Shown here piece by piece: positions 1 to 7,165 of a stretch of DNA of 21,263 bases; the stretch's first letter is position 1; every line of letters starts with the position of its first letter. Both the position numbers and the translations under genes were made by a program. The DNA lies in NCBI GenBank assembly GCA_030696545.1, contig JAUYSA010000376.1, positions 1-21,263 of the forward strand, written 5' to 3'. The stretch is from Hyphomonadaceae bacterium. GTDB taxonomy: Bacteria > Pseudomonadota > Alphaproteobacteria > Caulobacterales > Hyphomonadaceae. The notes under the pieces are model-generated. The model ran no database searches, was not told where the DNA came from, and worked only from the letters and a program-made list of their open reading frames with translations.

Positions 1-2043
1 GATCGCGGCGTTGTTGTTGTCAGCGCGATTCTGGGACTGGCTGACAAGCTTGTCGGTGGCGAGGCGGACGGCGACAGCTATCGTATCGGCGCTGGTGGCG
101 AAACGCTGGAAGCCGAGACCGTTGGGGCGGCGCCTGTGCTGAGTGAGGCTGAGCGTGGCGAGGTTGCTGCGATGGCGCGGCGGGCGGCGGCGCATTTCGG
201 GTCGCCTCAGGATATCGAGTGGGCTTTCGACGCGCGCGGATTGCACATGCTGCAATCGCGGCCGATCACGACACTTGCGCCTGAAGCCCCGGACACCGGC
301 ACGCACGATGATGAGCGGATCAAACTGGAGGGCTCCGGCGATGAACTGACCATCTGGGATAACTCCAATATTGTGGAGAGTTACCCAGGAGTTACGTCGC
401 CGCTGACGTTCTCTTTCGCCCGGTATGCGTATCGCCATGTGTATGAGGCGTTCTCGCGGCTGATGGGCGTGTCAGCCAAGGTGGTGGATGAACATCGTCA
501 TGTGTTCGAGAACATGCTCGGGCGCGTGGATGGGCGAGTCTATTACAACCTGCTGAATTGGTATCGCGCGCTGGCGCTGTTTCCGGGGTTCAAGGCGAAC
601 CGGAAATTCATGGAAGGCATGATGGGCGTCTCCGAGGCGTTGCCGCAGGAGATGGCTGATGCCATCGCCCCGCCGACGGAAAGCAGCGCAGAGCGGTTTT
701 TCGACAATCTGAAATTGGCGCGGGTTGGCTTTGGATTGATCTGGCACGAGATCACCATCCGTTCGACGATCGAAAAATTTTATGAGCGGCTGAACACGGC
801 GCTGGCGCGGCCGAATGATGAGATTGACGACATGTCGGCGACGCAGCTGGCGGCTGAGTATCGGCTGCTTGAGCGGCAGCTGCTGGCCAAGTGGGATGCG
901 CCGCTGGTGAATGACTTCCTCTGCATGATCGCGTTCGGCGCGGCGCAGAAGTCGATGTCCAAATGGGCTGGCGACGATGGGGTGGCGTTCCTGTCTGGTA
1001 TGCTGATTGGCCAGGGCGATATTATTTCGGCTGAACCGGCGCGGCTGATCCAGAAGATGGGCGCGATGGTTCGCGGCAGGCCGGACGTGGTGAGTCGCCT
1101 GGCAACTGGGGATGTTGCCGCGATTGACGCTCTGCCTCAGCTACGTTTGGCGTTCGATGCGTATATCGCCAAGTTTGGGGATCGTTGCACGCAGGAGCTG
1201 AAGCTCGAGAGCCGAACTTTGCATGACGATCCGGCGCAGGTGTTGATGGCGATCGCAGCTGCGGCGGCGCCCAAGATTGCGGCCGAAGCGGCGGCGCCTG
1301 AGCGCGACCTGCATGACCTCGTGCCCGAGTTGGGCAATCGGGTGATGGCGCGGTGGCTGTTGAACTGGGCCAAGGCGCGCGTTCGGGATCGGGAAAACCT
1401 GCGGTTTGAGCGAACGCGGTTGTTTGGACGCGTGCGGCGCATCTTTCTGGCGATCGGTGCGCGGCTGACAGAGGGCGGCGTGCTGGATGACCGGCGGGAT
1501 GTGTTCAACCTTACCGTTGAAGAATTGCTGGGCGCAGTCGAAGGCGCTGGCATCACGAACGACCTGCGAGGGCTGGTGAGGCTGCGTGGCGCGGAGCACA
1601 GAGCGCAGTTGGTGCGGCCTGATCCGCCTGAGCGGTTCAGCGTTCGCGGGGCGCATATCAGCGGCGTCGCGGGATTGGCTGCCGAGACTGTGGCGTCGGT
1701 GGACGCCAGCGAGGTGCGCAAGGGGCTGGCCTGCTGCAAGGGCGTCGTTATCGCGAAGGTGCGCGTGATCGAAGATCCGCGGGTCGAAGCGCTATTGCCG
1801 GGCGAAATTCTGGTGGCGCGGCATACTGATCCGGGGTGGATTGCTGTGTTCGCTAATGCGGCCGGCGTGATTGCCGAGCGTGGATCGCTGCTGTCGCATT
1901 CTGCCATTGTGGCGCGCGAGATGGGCGTGCCGTGCGTCGTGTCGCTGAAAGGCGTCACCCAATGGCTGGAGACTGGGGACACTGTGCGGCTGGACGGCGG
2001 GGCCGGAACGGTTGAAAGAACGGCGCGGGTGGGGACGGGATAG
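1..2043 (+). CDS. PEP-synthase-like phosphotransferase (ATP-grasp plus swivelling His domain), 5' partial
   Basis: The frame is open from base 1, so the N-terminus lies outside the window; an internal GTG at 136 is not the real start. The first visible ~90 codons match the end of a PEP synthase/PPDK ATP-binding domain (FGSPQDIEWAFD, then LQSRPIT). A helical middle region of about 400 residues follows, opening with NSNIVESYPGVTSPLTFSF. The C-terminus is the mobile phosphohistidine domain, with motif GSLLSHSAIVAREMGVPCVV and its candidate phospho-histidine encoded at 1897-1899. The protein ends about 45 residues later, so it lacks the C-terminal PEP/pyruvate TIM barrel of true PEP synthases. 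Rifampin phosphotransferase has this same ATP-grasp/substrate/His order. I infer an ATP-driven dikinase-type phosphotransferase acting on an unknown substrate. The stop is 2 bp before the next gene, so it is probably in the same operon. Family is fairly certain; substrate is not. Confidence 0.85.
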   Translation, partial: DRGVVVVSAILGLADKLVGGEADGDSYRIGAGGETLEAETVGAAPVLSEAERGEVAAMARRAAAHFGSPQDIEWAFDARGLHMLQSRPITTLAPEAPDTGTHDDERIKLEGSGDELTIWDNSNIVESYPGVTSPLTFSFARYAYRHVYEAFSRLMGVSAKVVDEHRHVFENMLGRVDGRVYYNLLNWYRALALFPGFKANRKFMEGMMGVSEALPQEMADAIAPPTESSAERFFDNLKLARVGFGLIWHEITIRSTIEKFYERLNTALARPNDEIDDMSATQLAAEYRLLERQLLAKWDAPLVNDFLCMIAFGAAQKSMSKWAGDDGVAFLSGMLIGQGDIISAEPARLIQKMGAMVRGRPDVVSRLATGDVAAIDALPQLRLAFDAYIAKFGDRCTQELKLESRTLHDDPAQVLMAIAAAAAPKIAAEAAAPERDLHDLVPELGNRVMARWLLNWAKARVRDRENLRFERTRLFGRVRRIFLAIGARLTEGGVLDDRRDVFNLTVEELLGAVEGAGITNDLRGLVRLRGAEHRAQLVRPDPPERFSVRGAHISGVAGLAAETVASVDASEVRKGLACCKGVVIAKVRVIEDPRVEALLPGEILVARHTDPGWIAVFANAAGVIAERGSLLSHSAIVAREMGVPCVVSLKGVTQWLETGDTVRLDGGAGTVERTARVGTG

Positions 2044-2045
2044 CC

Positions 2046-3143
2046 ATGGCCGAAACAGATATCGCAAAGCGCGCAGCGTTTGACATCATTCGCTATGCGC
2101 AGGCGTGGGAAGATGCGGATATTCTCGTTGCCGCGCTGCGACCCAAGGCGGGTGACACGGTTGTGTCGATCGCATCGGCCGGCGACAATGCGCTGGCGCT
2201 GCTGGCCGAGGGGCCGGAACGCGTGATTGCGGTTGATCTCAACCCCGCGCAACTTGCCTGCGTGCGTATGCGCGTGGCGATGTACAAGTTGCATAACCAT
2301 GGCGAGTTTTTGGAGCTGATGGGCTCGCGCCCGTCGGGGCGGCGGCGGCATCTGCTGGATCAGGCGGCGCAGACGCTTTCTGACGAGGATCAAAAGTTCT
2401 GGGCGGCGCGTGCGGATCAGATTGTGAAGTATGGTGTCGGGGGTGTCGGCAAGTTCGAGAATTACTTCCGCACATTCCGCGAATGGGTTCTGCCGTTCAT
2501 CCATAATCAGGGAACGATCGATGGCCTCCTGAGCGAGAAGACGCCGGAGGAGCGCAGGGCTTACTTCGACAGGCGATGGAATGTCTGGGGCTGGCGAATG
2601 ATGCTGAAGGGCTTCTTCTCCCGCTTTGTCATGGGGCGGCTGGGTCGCGATCCTGCATTTTTCGACCATGTCGAAGGTGGGCCATCGCAGCAGGTGGCGC
2701 GGCTGACGCGCAAGGCGCTGGTTGATCAGGACCCGGCGGTGAATCCATATCTGCACTGGATCCTCAGGGGTACGCATGGCGATATCTTGCCGCGCGCGCT
2801 GCAGCTGGAGCGGTTCGAGACGATCCGTGAGCGGCTGGACAGACTGGAGATCAGGCTCTGCACGGTGGAGACGCTGGCGGATGAAGGCGTGAAGGCCGAT
2901 GCGTTCAACCTGTCCGACATATTCGAGTACATGTCGCCTGAAGCGCATGAGACGGCATACGGGACAATTCTTGCCGCATCGCGACCCGGTGCGCGGATTG
3001 CCTACTGGAACATGATGGCGCCGCGGCGCGTGCCGGCATCCATGGCAGACAAGGTGCGCACGAATGCCGAGCTGGAAGCGAAGCTGAAGCCGCTGGACAA
3101 GGCGTTTTTCTATTCGGACTTCGTGATTGAGGAAGTTGCGTGA
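2046..3143 (+). CDS. DUF3419 family protein, BtaA-like SAM 3-amino-3-carboxypropyl transferase
   Basis: A 365-residue protein of the DUF3419 family. BtaA, the characterised member, moves the 3-amino-3-carboxypropyl group of S-adenosylmethionine onto diacylglycerol, the first step of betaine lipid synthesis. Visible here are YAQAWEDADI (residues ~17-26) and a SAM-binding fold with SIASAGDNALALLA followed by AVDLNPAQL (roughly residues 40-70). The C-terminal half has FNLSDIFEYM, typical of the family. The ATG at 2046 lies 2 bp after the upstream stop; the 3' end overlaps the next gene by 4 bp (GTGA). The usual partner BtaB, the N-methyltransferase, is not in the visible part of the operon, so a normal trimethylated betaine lipid cannot be assumed. 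The acceptor may be a lipid other than diacylglycerol. Family assignment is strong; the substrate is inference. Confidence 0.88.
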   Translation: MAETDIAKRAAFDIIRYAQAWEDADILVAALRPKAGDTVVSIASAGDNALALLAEGPERVIAVDLNPAQLACVRMRVAMYKLHNHGEFLELMGSRPSGRRRHLLDQAAQTLSDEDQKFWAARADQIVKYGVGGVGKFENYFRTFREWVLPFIHNQGTIDGLLSEKTPEERRAYFDRRWNVWGWRMMLKGFFSRFVMGRLGRDPAFFDHVEGGPSQQVARLTRKALVDQDPAVNPYLHWILRGTHGDILPRALQLERFETIRERLDRLEIRLCTVETLADEGVKADAFNLSDIFEYMSPEAHETAYGTILAASRPGARIAYWNMMAPRRVPASMADKVRTNAELEAKLKPLDKAFFYSDFVIEEVA

Positions 3144-4480
3144 ACGACGCGCTGCTGATCAGCGGGGCCAAGATCGCCGGAAGTGTTGTCCTGCTCGCCC
3201 TGGTGCTGTGGGGCGTGTCGAAGCTGGCGAAGATCGCGAAGCTTGATCCGGAGATCGGGCGGAAGCTGGTTCATATCAGCCTTGGGCTTTACTGCCTGAC
3301 CTTTCCGTACGTGTTTGGCGCGGTGTGGGAAGTGGTGGCGACTTGCGCGCTGGCTGTGGTGGTTTTCCTGCTCGCACGGGGGGCGATGCGGCAGAGCCTG
3401 GGCGGCGGACTGCACGCTGTAAAGCGGGTGTCGTATGGCGAGCTGTTGTTCGCTGTATCCGTGGCGCTGCTATTCTGGCTGAAGGACGGGCATTTCGTTT
3501 CGCTGGCGTTGCATCACAAGCCGCCGGTAGGGCCGGTGCTGTATATCCTGCCGATCCTGATCCTGACGCTTTGCGATGCGGCCAGCGCGGTGGTGGGCTC
3601 GCGTTATGGGAAGCAGAAATTCCAGATCGAGGAAGGTTCGAAAACCGTCGAGGGCGTTGTCGTTTTCGCGGTGACGGCCTGGTTGCTGTCGCTGATCGTT
3701 ATCCTGCTGATGACGGATATCGGGCGCAGCGAAGCGGTGTTGCTGGCCTTCATCGTGGCGGCGTTTGGCGCTCTGCTGGAGGCGGCGAGCTGGCGCGGGC
3801 TAGACAATTTGTTCATTCCGCTCGGGCTTTATTTCCTGATCTCGAACCTTCTGTATCTTGGCGTCGTCGGCCTGTCTGGCATTGCCGGCCTGTTCTTCAT
3901 TGCGCTGATGTTGCTGCTTTACGTGACGCGTAACCGGCCGGGAGAAGAGCGGCATTTCCTGGCGGTGGGATCGACGCTGTTTTTCTGCATCGCGATATTT
4001 GCCGAGCCGCCGAGCATCATCACGCCTGCGGTCGCCGTGGGGACATACTTTATCGCGGACGCGGTGCGGCACGGAGAACGGCCGCCGTTTGATGCATTGA
4101 ATCTGCTGATCGTCGTGCTGGCGGTGGCGATGTTCTATTTCGTTGTCAGCAACGTCACGCTGAGAGATACGATTTTCGGGTTCAACCTGTCTTTCGCGGC
4201 GCTTGCTGCGGGTATTTCGGGAAGGTTCGCAAAGCAGCTATGGCGATGCATTGCCGTGGTGGTTGTTGCGTGGGCGGCCATGTCGATCCGGACGTTCTGG
4301 GCTGTGGGCCAGAGTGATGCAGGGGTGGTTTTCACACTTGTTGGCCTTGGTGGGATTGTCCTTCTGGCGTTGGCGGGCTGGGCGTTGCGGCGGCGGGATT
4401 ACGACAGGCCGTGGATGATGCTGGGAGCGTTGAGCATGATCGTGGGATTGATCACCATGCCGATGTGGCCGCCGCCATGA
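3140..4480 (+). CDS. Phytol/dolichol-kinase-like (VTE5/SEC59-type) integral membrane protein with extra C-terminal membrane half
   Basis: A 446-residue multi-pass membrane protein starting at a GTG that overlaps the previous stop by 4 bp. The N-terminal half resembles CTP-dependent polyprenol/phytol kinases and CDP-diglyceride synthetase-like proteins: GRKLVHISLGLY (about residues 40-51), an acidic motif LCDAASAVVGSRYG (D146), and a later SKTVEG motif. These are family hallmarks of nucleotide and lipid-alcohol binding. Such proteins usually have about 200-250 residues. Here a second hydrophobic half from about residue 230 to the end, with at least five further membrane segments, has no family I recognise. 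It is either a fused domain or a lineage-specific extension. Activity is probably at the inner membrane on a lipid alcohol or phosphorylated lipid. The next gene's ATG overlaps its stop. Confidence 0.8.
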   Translation: MNDALLISGAKIAGSVVLLALVLWGVSKLAKIAKLDPEIGRKLVHISLGLYCLTFPYVFGAVWEVVATCALAVVVFLLARGAMRQSLGGGLHAVKRVSYGELLFAVSVALLFWLKDGHFVSLALHHKPPVGPVLYILPILILTLCDAASAVVGSRYGKQKFQIEEGSKTVEGVVVFAVTAWLLSLIVILLMTDIGRSEAVLLAFIVAAFGALLEAASWRGLDNLFIPLGLYFLISNLLYLGVVGLSGIAGLFFIALMLLLYVTRNRPGEERHFLAVGSTLFFCIAIFAEPPSIITPAVAVGTYFIADAVRHGERPPFDALNLLIVVLAVAMFYFVVSNVTLRDTIFGFNLSFAALAAGISGRFAKQLWRCIAVVVVAWAAMSIRTFWAVGQSDAGVVFTLVGLGGIVLLALAGWALRRRDYDRPWMMLGALSMIVGLITMPMWPPP

Positions 4481-5316
4481 GTGATCCGCAGATTCTCAAG
4501 AGCGCCGGCGCGGAGCTTGCGATTTTTCGTGAAGGGCCGTCGTTGAAGGGGGCGCGAACAGCGGCGTTAGGTCGGTTCGCGTGCGAGACGCCTGCGGCGG
4601 GCGCCGCGCTGATCCGCGAGGCGATGGCGGAGTTGAAGGCTGAAGGCTTCGAGGCTGTGCTCGGTCCGATGGATGGATCGACTTGGGCCAAACATCGGCT
4701 GGTGATTGAGAGCGATGGGCGGGCGCCATTTCTGATGGAGCCGGAAAATCCCGCCCACCATGTTGATGCGTTTCAGCAAAGCGGACTGGAGATCGTGTCG
4801 CGCTATGTGTCGGCTGTGCGGCCGGCTGATGTGCTGGACAGCGTGACAGCCGCGCCGGCGGGCGTGTCTCTGCGGGATTTCGATCCAACTCGTGCCGAGG
4901 AAGAACTGACGCGCATTCACAAGCTTTCGCTTGAGGCGTTTGCGTCGAACCATTTTTATCAACCTATTGTGTTGGAGGACTTTCTGGCGAGCTACCGGCC
5001 TGTGCTCAAAGCGATCGATCCGGAGCTGGTTCTGTTGGCTGAGGATCAGGCCGGCGAATTGAAAGGGTTCCTGTTCGCCCTGCCCAACCTGGCCGAAGGC
5101 CCCAAGCCGCGTTCGGTTATTCTCAAGACCTATGCGTCGCGCGTCAAAGGCGGCGGATCGATGCTGGCGAACGCCTTTCACGAGCGGGCGAAGAAACGGG
5201 GATTTGTGGATGTGATCCACGCCCTGATGCATGAGACCAATCTTTCAGCGACGCACTCCGGCAATGCAGGCGGCACGATTTTCCGGCGTTATGCGCTATG
5301 GGGCGGGCAGCTTTGA
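4477..5316 (+). CDS. GNAT-fold N-acyltransferase-like protein
   Basis: A 279-residue protein. I use the ATG at 4477, which overlaps the previous stop as ATGA, rather than an upstream in-frame ATG at 4411 that would lie deep inside the preceding gene. The C-terminal half looks like a GNAT acetyl/acyltransferase: a strand ending in ELKGFLFALPN, then KTYASRVKGGG, in which R222-V-K-G-G-G227 fits the acyl-CoA pyrophosphate-binding motif R-x-x-G-x-G, then a helix and the end FRRYALWG. The N-terminal ~130 residues also look like a degenerate GNAT-like half (GFEAVLGPMDGSTW), so the protein may be a tandem GNAT. The likely role is transfer of an acyl group from CoA or ACP to an amine. The amine could be the aminocarboxypropyl product of the DUF3419 gene; that link is inference from the operon only. 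Confidence 0.75.
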   Translation: MSDPQILKSAGAELAIFREGPSLKGARTAALGRFACETPAAGAALIREAMAELKAEGFEAVLGPMDGSTWAKHRLVIESDGRAPFLMEPENPAHHVDAFQQSGLEIVSRYVSAVRPADVLDSVTAAPAGVSLRDFDPTRAEEELTRIHKLSLEAFASNHFYQPIVLEDFLASYRPVLKAIDPELVLLAEDQAGELKGFLFALPNLAEGPKPRSVILKTYASRVKGGGSMLANAFHERAKKRGFVDVIHALMHETNLSATHSGNAGGTIFRRYALWGGQL

Positions 5317-6728
5317 ATCTCGTCGAGCTGTTCCTGAGGCAGGTGGAGGCGCGGCCAGATGCGGCTGCGATCATCACGCCGCAAGGCCGTGTTGTCAGCT
5401 ACCGCGAACTGGCGAAGGCATCAGCTGCGCGTGCGCAGGTCTATCAGAGGGCGGGCATCGGCGCTGGCGATATCGTTCTGATTGCGCGTGGCGTTTCGGT
5501 GGAGCTTTACGAGACGCTGCTTGCTGTTTTCCGGCTTGGCGCGGTGGCGATGTTTCCCGAGCCTGCGGCGGGGTTGAAGGGACTTCGGCTGGCGGTGCAG
5601 GCGGCGCAGCCGAAGGCTGTTGCGACGGCTGGCATCGGGCATGTGCTTCGTCTGCTCTTTCCTGAACTGCGGCGATTGAAGTCGCTTGGAGAGCCGGGGG
5701 CGGAAAGCGTTGACCGCGAGATACTCGCGCATCTGGCCGGCGACGCTCCGGCCCTGATAACGTTCACGTCCGGCTCGACTGGCAGGCCCAAGGGGATTGT
5801 GCGGACATCAGACTTCCTGGTGTTGCAGCATACGCTGCTGGAAAATCTCCGCCGGACGAAGCCGGGCGACGTCGATCTGATCTCGCTGCCGGTGTTCATC
5901 CTTTCAAACCTGGCGGCTGGCGCGGCAAGTGTCATTCCAGCGGGAAAGCTGACGCGACCGGCAAAGCTGGATGGCGCTCTGTTGCGAAAGCAGATTGTGG
6001 ATCATCGGGTTAACCGGATCGTCGCTCCGCCTGCTGTCTGCGCGCGCATAGCTGATGGCGCCGAGCCGATGGCGCAGCTGGAAGCTGTGTTCACGGGCGG
6101 CGGGCCAGTTTTTCCGAACTTGCTTCATGCGATTCGGCGTGCTGCGCCCAAGGCGGCCGTGCACGCGGTCTATGGATCGACAGAGGCCGAGCCGATTGCT
6201 CATCTGGAGTTGGGCGACATCAGCAAGGCTGATTGGGATGCGATGGCGAGCGGCGCCGGTTTGCTTGCGGGAAAGCCTGTGCCGGAGATCGCGGTCGATA
6301 TCCGCGATCAAGAGGTGTTCGTGGCGGGCGAACATGTGAACCGCGGTTATCTTGATCCGGCTGATGACAAGTCGACGAAGTCGATGCGCGACGGCAAACT
6401 CTGGCATCGCACGGGCGATGCTGCGCGGGTGGATGATCAGGGCCGGATCTGGTTGCTGGGGCGACGCGAAGCTGCATCCGGCGAGCTTTTCCCTTTTGCT
6501 ATCGAAACTGCCGCACTGAGTTGGCCTGGCGTGCGGCAGGCAGCGCTATTGGCTCAAGGTTCGCGCGGGACGTTGGCGATATCCGGCGAAGGGCTAGATC
6601 AGGCGGATCTGAAGGTGCGCGCTGGAAAGCTTGGGGCGATTGACGTTGTTGTTATGCGTGAAGTGCCCATGGACAAGCGGCACAACTCGAAAGCCGATTA
6701 TACGCGGCTGAAGAAGCTGCTTGCATGA
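5298..6728 (+). CDS. AMP-forming acyl/adenylate ligase, OleC-like ANL family
   Basis: A 476-residue member of the ANL adenylate-forming superfamily, somewhat shorter than typical ~500-600-residue acyl-CoA synthetases. Signature motifs are complete: TFTSGSTGRPKG (about residues 155-166), AVYGSTEAEP (~290), WHRTGDAAR (~370) and a C-terminal RHNSKADYTRL whose Lys (~465) matches the catalytic A10 lysine. The YGSTEAEP and DKRHNSK spellings recall the OleC beta-lactone synthetase/fatty-acid ligase subgroup rather than classical FadD. Start is ambiguous: ATG at 5298 overlaps the previous gene by 19 bp with a poor ribosome site, whereas TTG at 5313 makes a TTGA overlap like the other junctions and has GGGGCGGG just upstream. 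It probably activates a fatty or amino acid as the acyl-AMP for the pathway. No OleA, OleB or OleD is visible. Confidence 0.88.
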   Translation: MGRAALNLVELFLRQVEARPDAAAIITPQGRVVSYRELAKASAARAQVYQRAGIGAGDIVLIARGVSVELYETLLAVFRLGAVAMFPEPAAGLKGLRLAVQAAQPKAVATAGIGHVLRLLFPELRRLKSLGEPGAESVDREILAHLAGDAPALITFTSGSTGRPKGIVRTSDFLVLQHTLLENLRRTKPGDVDLISLPVFILSNLAAGAASVIPAGKLTRPAKLDGALLRKQIVDHRVNRIVAPPAVCARIADGAEPMAQLEAVFTGGGPVFPNLLHAIRRAAPKAAVHAVYGSTEAEPIAHLELGDISKADWDAMASGAGLLAGKPVPEIAVDIRDQEVFVAGEHVNRGYLDPADDKSTKSMRDGKLWHRTGDAARVDDQGRIWLLGRREAASGELFPFAIETAALSWPGVRQAALLAQGSRGTLAISGEGLDQADLKVRAGKLGAIDVVVMREVPMDKRHNSKADYTRLKKLLA

Positions 6729-7165
6729 AGTTCCTGCGCGAGATCGACGCGAGCTGGCGCAGCGACATGAATGCCGCTGACAGGTTCCGCGTCTGGCTGG
6801 CGTGGGGTTTCGTGTTCGGTGCGGTCAGCCATGTCGGCTGGGTGATCGCGCACGGTGATCTCTGGTACTACGGCCCGGCGCCGAGTTGGGCGCCGTGGTT
6901 CTGGTATGGAATCTGTGTCGTCGATCTTGTCGTGTTCTGGATGTTGCTCACAAAGCCGCGCGTTGGGATCGCTCTGAGCGTGACCACCATGACCACGACT
7001 CTGATCGTGAACTGGACGCAGTTCCCGACATTCCAGTTCGTATTCAATTACGTGCTGCTTGGGTTGACGCTGTTCGGCGTTGTCGTTTTTGTGGCCGCCC
7101 CCTGGCTGTGGCGGGCCTCGCGGTGGCGGCTTAGCCCGAAGTCTTCAGAACATAGCGCCGGTTGA
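6725..7165 (+). CDS. Small four-helix integral membrane protein, function unknown
   Basis: A 146-residue protein starting at an ATG that overlaps the ligase stop by 4 bp. I see four probable membrane segments: around residues 18-38, 56-77, 80-100 and 104-126. It is rich in Trp and aromatic residues at the segment ends (for example WAPWFWYG). The C-terminus is short and basic. I do not recognise a family. As the last gene of the six-gene run it may be a membrane partner or small transporter for the pathway product. Its last 11 codons overlap the 3' end of the oppositely oriented carbonic anhydrase gene by 35 bp, so this is where the operon's coding part ends. Confidence 0.75.
   Translation: MKFLREIDASWRSDMNAADRFRVWLAWGFVFGAVSHVGWVIAHGDLWYYGPAPSWAPWFWYGICVVDLVVFWMLLTKPRVGIALSVTTMTTTLIVNWTQFPTFQFVFNYVLLGLTLFGVVVFVAAPWLWRASRWRLSPKSSEHSAG

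Noticed and set aside
1137..2948. Open frame of 603 codons on the minus strand opposite the PEP-synthase-like and DUF3419 genes
   Set aside because: It is the antisense shadow of two genes with clear family motifs; the translation is low-complexity, rich in Arg, Pro and His, and shows no domain.
4411..4476. Extended N-terminus for the GNAT-like protein starting at ATG 4411
   Set aside because: It would overlap the kinase-like gene by 70 bp; the ATG at 4477 makes the same 4-bp overlap seen at other junctions.
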